Source: an uncultured Flavobacteriales bacterium
Lineage (GTDB): Bacteria > Bacteroidota > Bacteroidia > Flavobacteriales > Crocinitomicaceae
Reading direction: 5' to 3'
Length of the DNA stretch: 6,634 nt
Assembly (NCBI GenBank): GCA_946479125.1
Contig: CAMLET010000186.1
Location: forward strand, 1 to 6,634
Each line of letters opens with the position of its first letter. Within the stretch, counting starts at the first letter, position 1. This document shows positions 1 through 6,512 of the stretch, in pieces. Under the pieces are notes generated by a model that was not told the DNA's origin, searched no databases, and saw only the letters and a list, made by a program, of their open reading frames with translations. The translations under genes and the position numbers were made by a program.

Positions 1-707
1 CATGGATAACCAATTGCGGCTCTACCGATCATAATTCCGTCAACCCCGTATTTATTTCGATACTCCAATGCTTTTTCAGGAGAATCAATGTCTCCATTCC
101 CGAAAATTGGAATTTTAATGCGTGGATTGTTCTTTACTTCAGCAATTTTGGTCCAATCTGCTTCGCCTTTGTACATTTGAGCACGCGTTCGACCGTGAAT
201 GGAAAGCGCCTCTACTCCAATATCCTGCAAACGCTCAGCAACTTCCATAATGTTGATCATCGAATCGTCCCAGCCCAAACGTGTTTTTACAGTAACAGGC
301 AATTTTGTGGAACGAATACAAGCTTCCGTTAATCGAACCATCAGATCAACATCTTTCAAAACACCAGCTCCAGCGCCCTTACAAACCACTTTCTTTACCG
401 GACAACCAAAGTTGATATCCAATAAATCGGGCTGTGTAGCATCAACAATCTTAGCCGACATTGCCATGGCATCTTCATCACCACCAAAAATTTGAATTCC
501 GATGGGTTTTTCGTAATCGAAAATGTCGAGTTTCTTTCGGCTCTTGATCGCATCACGAATTAATCCTTCCGAAGAAATAAATTCGGTGTACATCAAATCG
601 GCACCATGCTTTTTACACAAGGCACGAAACGGCGGATCACTTACATCCTCCATAGGAGCAAGAAGTAATGGAAATTCGCCTAATTCAATGTCACGGATTT
701 TTACCAT
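1..707 (-). CDS. dusB: tRNA-dihydrouridine synthase, DusB type (C-terminus cut by window edge)
   Basis: This is a flavoenzyme that reduces specific uridines in the tRNA D-loop to dihydrouridine, using FMN and NAD(P)H in the cytoplasm. I translated it by hand: 235 codons are present and the frame runs off the left edge, against a usual length of about 320-340. Family hallmarks are visible: the N-terminal LLLAPMEDVSDPPFR flavin-binding strand (about residues 14-28), the TEF motif (41-43), the DINFGCPVKK segment with the expected catalytic cysteine C102, the KTRLGW lysine K141, the SIHGRTR histidine H171, GNGDI (203-207), and IGRAAIG (227-233) for phosphate binding. The first ATG is chosen because it directly follows a promoter-like TATCTTTG box and the protein begins in the normal place for the family. 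It is divergent from the porin gene. The Dus family is certain; the B subtype rests on general resemblance. Confidence 0.95.
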   Translation of the reverse strand, partial: MVKIRDIELGEFPLLLAPMEDVSDPPFRALCKKHGADLMYTEFISSEGLIRDAIKSRKKLDIFDYEKPIGIQIFGGDEDAMAMSAKIVDATQPDLLDINFGCPVKKVVCKGAGAGVLKDVDLMVRLTEACIRSTKLPVTVKTRLGWDDSMINIMEVAERLQDIGVEALSIHGRTRAQMYKGEADWTKIAEVKNNPRIKIPIFGNGDIDSPEKALEYRNKYGVDGIMIGRAAIGYP

Positions 708-711
708 GGCG

Positions 712-742
712 CAAAGATAAGGTTTTTAGACTGTAGACTCAA
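712..742 (-). promoter_or_regulatory. Candidate Bacteroidota-type promoter of the dusB gene
   Basis: Read on the minus strand, TATCTTTG at 719-712 matches the Bacteroidota -7 consensus TAnnTTTG exactly. A TTG at 742-740 lies 20 bp upstream as a -33 element. The -7 box ends only four bases before the ATG at 707, so transcription should begin at or next to the start codon and give a leaderless or nearly leaderless mRNA. No ribosome binding site fits in that space. The -33 element lies inside the heptamer repeat. Motif and spacing are seen; promoter activity is inferred. Confidence 0.6.
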
Positions 743-761
743 GACAAAAGACATTAGACCA
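727..761. repeat. Five phased copies of a degenerate 7-bp repeat (WAGACNN)
   Basis: On the plus strand the units are TAGACTG, TAGACTC, AAGACAA, AAGACAT and TAGACCA. AGAC is conserved in all five, at an exact 7-bp period (GAC at 729, 736, 743, 750 and 757). On the minus strand this reads as GTCTNNN repeated. It lies between the divergent dusB and porin genes and overlaps the -33 element of the dusB promoter. The phasing stops on both sides: the positions where the next GAC would fall (722 and 764) do not match. Function is unknown. It could be a regulator-binding array or a member of a dispersed intergenic repeat family. Confidence 0.7.
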
Positions 762-809
762 CCCCACTTTCCACTGTAATCATTAATTTCACTTTCTTAA
801 AACTACTGA

Positions 810-1955
810 ATGAAAAGAATTCTACTTGTATGTTTACTTAGCTTGACTGCTGTCTTCACGTATGCTCAAATCATTCAAAAAGACACGACTGACTTGACAT
901 TCACAGGAACGAAAGTGAATCCGTACATGCAGGAATTTGATTCAACAGGTAGAATTACAGTTTCAGGATATATTGATACATATTACAGTTTGTATAGCGA
1001 CACTCTGGGACCGGGAGGATATTCAAAGTTTCCTACTTCATCTCCGAGAAATAACCAGTTTTCGTTAAACATTATTCAAATTTCAGCGAAATATCAAAGT
1101 GATAGAATGCGTGGTGTTGCCACCTTGTTTTACGGCGATATTCCTCTAAGCGCCTGGTCAACTCATCTGAATTTAGTTCAGGAAGCCAATGCCGGATTTA
1201 GAATCTTCAAAAAACTGTGGTTGGACGCTGGTTATTTCAGAACGCACATTGGATTGGAATCTATTCAGCCGAGAGAAAATATCACAACAAGCATTGCTAC
1301 AACAACTTACTTCGAACCGTATTTTTTGAGCGGAGCTAAACTTACCTGGCAGCAAAGCAGCAAATGGACTTTCCAATTGAATGCATTCAACGGATTCAGC
1401 ACATTCATAGAAACGAATAAAAATAAGGCGATTGGGGCATCCGTTTCATATACAAGCGACAAATGGACACATGCGTTAAATACAATTGTTTGTGACGAAT
1501 ATCCGAGCGATTCAGTAAGAAATCATTTCCGTCATTATACCAATTATATTGGTGTTTTTAAGTCAACGCATTTCATTCTTGGTTTAGAAGCCAATTTCGG
1601 TTACCAGCAAAACAGCAAGTTGAACAATCCGAATGCAACAGCTTATATTGTTTCCGGAATTGTAGCATTGAAATACAGAATAACACACAAACATGCCATT
1701 TACTGCAGATTGGAAGCATTTGATGATACCGATGAATTGCTCACAGGTCCGATTGTGAATGAAAACCATACACTGACTGGTCTGCAGGTTTTGGGCGCAA
1801 CTATCGGTTACGAATACAAACCCATTCCAAATGCTTTTTTCAGAATAGAAGGTCGCGTTCTGGACGCCAAAGACGATGAACACATTTTCTACTACAGCAA
1901 TGCATCTCAGCACATTCGCTACGAAGGAATTGCTAGTATTGGTCTCTGGTTTTAA
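810..1955 (+). CDS. Outer-membrane beta-barrel porin, Bbp2/OmpL-like
   Basis: This is a 381-residue protein predicted to form a beta-barrel in the outer membrane, probably as a channel; the substrate cannot be told from sequence. A signal peptide is clear: basic MKR, a hydrophobic core to about residue 17, and a TYA cleavage site before Q20. The mature part has alternating hydrophobic/polar strands rich in Tyr, Phe and Trp, such as GRITVSGYIDTYYSLY (47-62). It ends in a terminal phenylalanine (GLWF), the usual signal for outer-membrane insertion. The stretch at about 122-180, with QEANAGFRIFKKLWLDAGYF, then HIGLES and EPYFLSGAKLTW, resembles the putative beta-barrel porin-2 (OmpL-like) family. 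The ATG is chosen because it gives the full signal peptide; upstream sequence is A-rich with no strong Shine-Dalgarno site and no clear promoter. The family call is by resemblance only; the outer-membrane location is firmer. Confidence 0.82.
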   Translation: MKRILLVCLLSLTAVFTYAQIIQKDTTDLTFTGTKVNPYMQEFDSTGRITVSGYIDTYYSLYSDTLGPGGYSKFPTSSPRNNQFSLNIIQISAKYQSDRMRGVATLFYGDIPLSAWSTHLNLVQEANAGFRIFKKLWLDAGYFRTHIGLESIQPRENITTSIATTTYFEPYFLSGAKLTWQQSSKWTFQLNAFNGFSTFIETNKNKAIGASVSYTSDKWTHALNTIVCDEYPSDSVRNHFRHYTNYIGVFKSTHFILGLEANFGYQQNSKLNNPNATAYIVSGIVALKYRITHKHAIYCRLEAFDDTDELLTGPIVNENHTLTGLQVLGATIGYEYKPIPNAFFRIEGRVLDAKDDEHIFYYSNASQHIRYEGIASIGLWF

Positions 1956-4198
1956 TTCTCAGCTTTTTCCTCTGCTTCCAGTTCCGATTTTGCCAAACGC
2001 TGGTAGAAATAAGCACCAACAAGTAACAATCCTCCAATCAGCATAAATACAACCACTTTCGTGATTGTGCTTAATCGTGTTAAATCAAAAAAGAACAGTT
2101 TAACCATACTAACTCCAAGTATGATCATTGCCGTAATACGGAGAAGTGCTGAGTTTTTGACCAATCCGCGATAGATCATTCCGACCGAGAAAGTCACCCA
2201 TAACAATGTTAATACGATTTTATATCCAGCACCAAATCCGCCTAAGATCGACCATTGAGATAGTTCCAGTGAAAGAATCCAAAGTACAGAAAGGTTAAAC
2301 CAAACCACCAGGTTTTTGAATTTCGTTTCTTCCTGAAATAAGTAAAAGAATACTGCCAAAATCGAAACAAACGTAATGTATCGTCCTAATACATACGACC
2401 CAAAGAAACTGTCGTGATTCGGGAAATAGTGCATGGCATACCATGACAATACTGACAAGAAAAGTAAGGCTCCGAATCCAGCAACCACAGAAATCATTGA
2501 CAAACCATCGTTAAATCTCGATTTCAAAACGTATTTCTTTATTCCAAAGAAAACAGCCATTAACCCAACTAAAAGAGCTCCGGAAAGCGACAATGCAGCA
2601 GACCAACTGGTGTTGTACAATGCTGACAGTCCATAGAGCGATTCTTTGATATCTGCTTTCGTTTGCAGTTCTCTGCATGCAAGATTAAAGTCTCTAAAAA
2701 TTTCCGGAGAAAGCGTGAAAAACAATGCACCAAATGTAAGGTAAGGAAGAAATTTCTGAGAATCCATTTCCTGCTCTTTCATTCGATAATTGTAGACACA
2801 TAAGGCAATAAATATTCCCGAGATGAAAAGTCCGACTTTCAGTAAATCCGTGCTTTTTACAGAACCGTATGGATTCAACTGTAAAACCAAAAAATAGCCG
2901 AAACAAATAACGAATCCGACTAATACAGGCACTTCAAATTGCTTTAGTTTATAGCGAATATGGGTAATAAAGAGCAGTCCAAAAATCACAAAACCAAATA
3001 CCAATCGGTAAACCGGACTGGCATCGAGGATAATCGAAATCACTAAAACACCTAAAATCGTTAATCCGTTCACATCACGTAAAACAGTATCATTTCTTCG
3101 CACTCCCAAAGCAACCGCAAAGGCAAAATATGCAAGAAGTAAAATGGTAAAGAGAATATTGACGGTTAAAGATGTTTCTGCTGCGTAAAAGATATAGCGC
3201 AAGATTCCGAATGAGACCATGGAAATAGGTAAGATCTCTCCAAAACTGGTCAGCGGCAGGTTTTCTTTCCTACGAATGGAAGGTAGAATTGCCGAAATAT
3301 GAAACATGAAGAAAAAGAGTAACGCATATACAGCAGCTACAACCCAATCCGTTTTTTCGTGATAATCGTTGATAAACCAGAAAATGAAGATCAGGTTCGA
3401 CCAAATCAGAATGGGAACGCGAATTGATTTCCAATCCTTCAATAAGGAAATGATCAACATTCCTGCATTGATCACTAACATGTAAGCCAAATAATAGCTC
3501 AAGTGCTTGTTGGAAGTTGAGATCAGTGGCGGAAGAACATACGCAGCTATTAATCCGAAGTGCGCTATAATAATGAGGTTGTAGTACATTGCCAGATAAA
3601 CCGCCAAAGCAGCACAAATCATTAAACCGGCAAAACTTGCTCCAAACGGAATAACGTGATACCAGGAAAATGCAGCGTAAGTAATGAAGTACGAGATACT
3701 CACAGCTCCAGACGCTAATACGGCACTAAATCCTTTGTATTTTTCTCTAAATCGGTAAGCAAAGAATCCAAGTACAAGAGCAATGATATACGTTCCTCCT
3801 ATTCTTAACCCAACACTCAACCAATTGTGATCAATGGCATATTTTGTTCCTATGATCAAACCGACCAAAAGAACCAATAATCCGATTTTACTGAGCAATT
3901 GTTCGCCAATAAACTTCTCCCATTCTGTACTTTTCTTAGGAACAGATGAAACCGGTTTTGGTTTTTGGGAATGAGATATAACTTCAGTTACAGGTTTGGA
4001 TTCAGAAGTTGCAGCAACAGCTTGTGGAATTACCTGAGATAAAGATTCTACTTCTTTTGCCGGAATTCCATATCCTTCACGAAGAAGTTTAAACTCATGA
4101 TAGTTTTGCTTGATTCGGTCTTTCAGATCTTCATGCTCAGCCCAAAGTTTTCTGTAGGCTTCTTCTAATCGTTCAATCCTTTCCTTGTCCGATTCCAT
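1952..4198 (-). CDS. DUF2339 family multi-pass membrane protein
   Basis: This is a 748-residue inner-membrane protein of a widespread family without an established biochemical role. Residues 1-40 are highly charged and heptad-like (MESDKERIERLEEAYRKLWA and following), predicting a cytoplasmic coiled coil. A Pro/Ser/Lys-rich linker spans about 45-90. From WEKFIGEQLLSKIGLLVLLV (93-112) almost all the rest is hydrophobic helices, probably around 20 or more, broken by short charged loops; one long soluble loop lies at about 497-528. The entry motif (E-K-F-I-G, S-K-I-G, then TKYAIDHNW at 118-126) and the C-terminal segment RITAMIILGVSMVKLFFFDL (687-706) with its closing YQRL are typical of DUF2339. 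Length is in the usual range. It starts 69 bp after the TonB_C/VWA gene and probably has its own promoter. Its stop codon overlaps that of the porin gene. The family call is strong; function is not inferred. Confidence 0.88.
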   Translation of the reverse strand: MESDKERIERLEEAYRKLWAEHEDLKDRIKQNYHEFKLLREGYGIPAKEVESLSQVIPQAVAATSESKPVTEVISHSQKPKPVSSVPKKSTEWEKFIGEQLLSKIGLLVLLVGLIIGTKYAIDHNWLSVGLRIGGTYIIALVLGFFAYRFREKYKGFSAVLASGAVSISYFITYAAFSWYHVIPFGASFAGLMICAALAVYLAMYYNLIIIAHFGLIAAYVLPPLISTSNKHLSYYLAYMLVINAGMLIISLLKDWKSIRVPILIWSNLIFIFWFINDYHEKTDWVVAAVYALLFFFMFHISAILPSIRRKENLPLTSFGEILPISMVSFGILRYIFYAAETSLTVNILFTILLLAYFAFAVALGVRRNDTVLRDVNGLTILGVLVISIILDASPVYRLVFGFVIFGLLFITHIRYKLKQFEVPVLVGFVICFGYFLVLQLNPYGSVKSTDLLKVGLFISGIFIALCVYNYRMKEQEMDSQKFLPYLTFGALFFTLSPEIFRDFNLACRELQTKADIKESLYGLSALYNTSWSAALSLSGALLVGLMAVFFGIKKYVLKSRFNDGLSMISVVAGFGALLFLSVLSWYAMHYFPNHDSFFGSYVLGRYITFVSILAVFFYLFQEETKFKNLVVWFNLSVLWILSLELSQWSILGGFGAGYKIVLTLLWVTFSVGMIYRGLVKNSALLRITAMIILGVSMVKLFFFDLTRLSTITKVVVFMLIGGLLLVGAYFYQRLAKSELEAEEKAEN

Positions 4199-4208
4199 AG
4201 GTTTTATT

Positions 4209-4238
4209 TTAAACTAATGTAAATAAATATTGTGACAA
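4209..4238 (-). promoter_or_regulatory. Candidate promoter of the DUF2339 gene
   Basis: On the minus strand, TTG at 4238-4236 is followed after exactly 19 bp by TAGTTTAA at 4216-4209, which matches six of eight positions of TAnnTTTG counting the free positions. This would start transcription a few bases before the ATG at 4198, leaving a very short leader. The -33 element falls inside the downstream arm of the inverted repeat at 4227-4268, so the hairpin and promoter overlap. The -7 box is imperfect (AA in place of TG), so this is a tentative call. Confidence 0.4.
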
Positions 4239-4268
4239 GTCGTCCGCCGCGGCGGATCACTACAATAT
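4227..4268 (-). terminator. Nested imperfect inverted repeat, possible terminator of the TonB_C/VWA gene
   Basis: Transcribed from the minus strand, the sequence immediately at the TGA stop can fold as an outer stem ATATTGT/ACAATAT (7 bp), an AGT/ACT stem (3 bp) with TGTC bulged on the 3' side, a 2x2 internal mismatch, and an inner GC-rich stem TCCGC/GCGGA closing a CGCG loop. The final A of the stop codon is the first base of the outer stem. TTATTT follows the hairpin, a weak T-rich tract rather than a clean run. Pairing is directly seen; intrinsic termination is inferred, and a dispersed palindromic element is the main alternative. Confidence 0.45.
4243..4256. repeat. Perfect 14-bp GC-rich palindrome
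   Basis: TCCGCCGCGGCGGA is its own reverse complement and is all G/C except the end bases, in a strikingly AT-rich intergenic setting. It forms the core of the longer inverted repeat. Such islands are often copies of a dispersed palindromic repeat or a protein-binding site, but only one copy is visible in this window. Confidence 0.75.
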
Positions 4269-5890
4269 CATTTTCTTTTTCGATAAAACCGACCATTCGT
4301 TAAAATGTAGGTTTCCTTGAGTACCTGAACTGTTGCGCCCTCTTCGAAAGTGTGAATATTCGTAATGTCTTTTCCGTTAAAATGAACTGATCCTTTTGTT
4401 CTGTATGCTATTGTCAGGTAACATTCATTCAGCACAGGAGAGTTTGTACAAACAATGACATGAACGGGTTTGGTGACTTTTTGAATCAAACTCAGGTCTC
4501 GCGGAGTCGCATAGTTATCTGCCACCATTACCAGCGAAGTGCATGAGGAACAGGAATCTTGCGTTTTGATCAAAGCTTCAATATTATTCTCTGAAATATC
4601 ACCGCCATCACCCGCTTCCATTACTTTTATCATTCCTGCCAAAACACCTTCAATTGTGGTAATAGTTGAAATGTAAATTCCACCTGTTGAACCAATTTTC
4701 TTCGCTTTATCAGACAATCTGTTTCCATCATTGAAAAAGCAAACCTTTGTAAACGGATTGGTTTTATTGGTCAATTCAGCCTTCAAGTATTCAATAATCT
4801 GAGCAGAATATTGTGCCATGCTTCCGGTAACATCAACTACAAGAGCAGAATTTTCCCATTTGTTGCGCTGTAAAATTTGCACAACTGCCAAAGCAGAATT
4901 CGTAGCTTTTATCTTACTATAATCTATTCCGGGAATTTTGATTTCCTTCTTTGGTGGTGCCGAAGTTGAGTAAGAATAAAGTGGAGAAGGAATAATACTT
5001 CCTCTTTCCGTAAACTCAATGGTTTGTTGAACACGAGAGACCGTTTTTGAACTGTCCAACGTTCCAGGTTCCCAATCGGGCATAGTTCTTAGAAAGCGCA
5101 TTATTTCTGTTGTATACGGCGTTTCCTTAAAGATCTGTGGAAACTGAATTCCTTCAATTTTTCCTTCGCGCGTAACAGTAAATTCCACTACAATGGTTTG
5201 CGGCATATTGTTTCCTGAAGGATAACGAAGATTTCTCGTGTAAAAATCGATTCTTGATCGTGTTCCTTTGGCGAATTCCGGACCAATGAATACATGTTCA
5301 GCAGGCGGAAGTGTATCAGCCAATTTCTCAGCATTTGCTCGTTTCAATTCTTGCTTCAGAAAAGCATCATAAGCATAAACAGGAACTTTTCCGTCGCTTA
5401 CCTGTTTCAAAAAATCGACTTCAATTTTAGCAAGTATTTCAGAAGGAATTGGTCGGTAAGTAATGACAACGCCATGAAAAAAATCTTTCCCCATTTCTGG
5501 CGAGGTACAACCTGTTTGTCCAGTAATCTGCCAGTCAATTCCGCCTTGAGTTAAAATCCCCGGAACTGCATTAAAAAGAGCATCCAAACGCTTTCGGTTC
5601 AAGGTATGCTGATCAAATTTTTCTGATTTTCTGTAGGTCGTATAAACCAATTCAACCTTAATGATCTGTTTTCCGTTTAACTCGTTAAGCGCTTGTTTAT
5701 TTGTATAAATGGCATCGTTAAATCCCGTTTTCAGATTAACGGTAAATTCTTTTTCTTTTGGAACAAATTTCTCTATCGAATTGGGAGTCTGAGAAATAAC
5801 AAATTCGATTAACTCTTTTTGTGTTGTTTCCTGTGCATTCAAAAACAAAAGCGGGAGACAAAAAAGAAGCGTTAGGTAATATCGAATCAT
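4268..5890 (-). CDS. Exported protein with TonB_C-like and von Willebrand factor A domains
   Basis: This is a 540-residue protein of unknown role. A signal peptide (MIRYYLTLLFCLPLLFLNA, cleaved before Q20) sends it across the inner membrane; no lipobox or later membrane helix is seen. Residues 21-150 match no family I recognise. Residues about 212-293 resemble a TonB C-terminal domain: IDFYTRNLRYPS, then VVEFTVTREGKIEGIQ, then MRFLRTMPDWEPG and a final IEF strand. Residues about 347-500 look like a VWA domain: DVTGSM with metal-site residues D353, T355 and S357, a candidate T411/T412, the GDGGDISENNIEAL loop (427-440), and VMVADN with D458. A CxxC pair (C447, C450) lies just before that strand. 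It lacks the N-terminal anchor and Pro-rich linker of true TonB, so energy transduction is unlikely; protein binding in the periplasm is a better guess. It starts 28 bp after the upstream gene, probably in the same operon. Confidence 0.82.
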   Translation of the reverse strand: MIRYYLTLLFCLPLLFLNAQETTQKELIEFVISQTPNSIEKFVPKEKEFTVNLKTGFNDAIYTNKQALNELNGKQIIKVELVYTTYRKSEKFDQHTLNRKRLDALFNAVPGILTQGGIDWQITGQTGCTSPEMGKDFFHGVVITYRPIPSEILAKIEVDFLKQVSDGKVPVYAYDAFLKQELKRANAEKLADTLPPAEHVFIGPEFAKGTRSRIDFYTRNLRYPSGNNMPQTIVVEFTVTREGKIEGIQFPQIFKETPYTTEIMRFLRTMPDWEPGTLDSSKTVSRVQQTIEFTERGSIIPSPLYSYSTSAPPKKEIKIPGIDYSKIKATNSALAVVQILQRNKWENSALVVDVTGSMAQYSAQIIEYLKAELTNKTNPFTKVCFFNDGNRLSDKAKKIGSTGGIYISTITTIEGVLAGMIKVMEAGDGGDISENNIEALIKTQDSCSSCTSLVMVADNYATPRDLSLIQKVTKPVHVIVCTNSPVLNECYLTIAYRTKGSVHFNGKDITNIHTFEEGATVQVLKETYILTNGRFYRKRK

Positions 5891-5918
5891 AGAAACTTAA
5901 TTCCGAAATTGAAAAAAG

Positions 5919-6512
5919 TTACACTTGCTGCAACACCGCGTCTTCTCCAAAAAAGTATGCCGAAATCCAGATGGAAACAACCACGAACATTAGGAACACA
6001 GCTAAAGCGTAATTTGCTGTTTTTCTATTCTTTTGAAGAAATATTCCACTGTACCAAATCAGTGTTGGAAGTATGATCCAGACAAATTCGTTCAGCATTG
6101 CGCAACAAAAAAATCCAAGAGCACCAATTACCTGAAGAATGGATAATTTCGACTTTTCTTTCCAAGCCATCAAGAGCATCCAGAACAGCAGGAAAATATA
6201 GCTTACTAAGTTCACCCAATTGTGTAAATCGCCGTAAAATGTGATTTGATCATCCGTCAATTCACGATTCATTAAGATGTCAAAAAAGAGAAATTTCGAC
6301 GTTAGAAGCATTCCGGAAGCCCATACAAATGCGGCAATTTCAGAAAGTTGAATTTTCTTTTTTTGAATGATCAAACCAACAATCAAAATCACCAGAAACG
6401 TTGGTTTAAATAAACCTATGGGAAGCACAAATTGTCCGGATTGCAACAAGAGTCCAAGTCCAAGAATAACGTACGCCATTATGGCAATTATTGCGACTCT
6501 CAGCGGATCCAT
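5919..6512 (-). CDS. Multi-pass membrane protein of unknown family
   Basis: This 197-residue protein has about six or seven predicted membrane helices, at roughly 5-24, 28-49, 57-77, 98-117, 124-140, 141-158 and 167-186. Short basic loops such as QKKKIQ (50-55), WKEKSK (117-122) and QKNRK (160-164) should face the cytoplasm. One acidic polar loop (NRELTDDQITFYGDLHNW, 82-99) probably lies outside or at the membrane surface. I recognise no family motif or catalytic signature. The start is set by the TAATG overlap with the map stop codon, which indicates translational coupling, with A-rich AAAAAG just upstream. The exported TonB_C/VWA gene follows after 28 bp. A real gene is supported by its spacing and coherent membrane topology; function is unknown. 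Confidence 0.75.
   Translation of the reverse strand: MDPLRVAIIAIMAYVILGLGLLLQSGQFVLPIGLFKPTFLVILIVGLIIQKKKIQLSEIAAFVWASGMLLTSKFLFFDILMNRELTDDQITFYGDLHNWVNLVSYIFLLFWMLLMAWKEKSKLSILQVIGALGFFCCAMLNEFVWIILPTLIWYSGIFLQKNRKTANYALAVFLMFVVVSIWISAYFFGEDAVLQQV

Noticed and set aside
199..720. Plus-strand open frames of 98 and 65 codons
   Set aside because: They lie opposite dusB, whose minus-strand translation shows the conserved Dus motifs throughout.
784..791. TAATTTCA as a -7 box for the porin gene
   Set aside because: It lacks the TTTG end of the consensus, and there is no TTG at the required distance upstream.
708..809. CRISPR-like array
   Set aside because: The repeated unit is only 7 bp with no spacers, which does not fit CRISPR repeats.
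1584..1913. Minus-strand 109-codon frame inside the porin gene
   Set aside because: It is a shadow of the porin frame with no domain signature or start context of its own.
3270..3617. 115-codon frame within the DUF2339 gene on the same strand
   Set aside because: It overlaps a continuous, well-matched DUF2339 reading frame and shows no coherent protein features.
4268..5890. Call as a true TonB energy transducer
   Set aside because: It has a cleavable signal peptide, no Pro-rich periplasmic linker, and the TonB_C-like domain is internal.
5892..5899. TAAGTTTC resembling a -7 promoter box just before the TonB_C/VWA start
   Set aside because: It lies so close to the ATG that transcription would begin inside the coding sequence; read-through from the upstream gene 28 bp away explains expression better.
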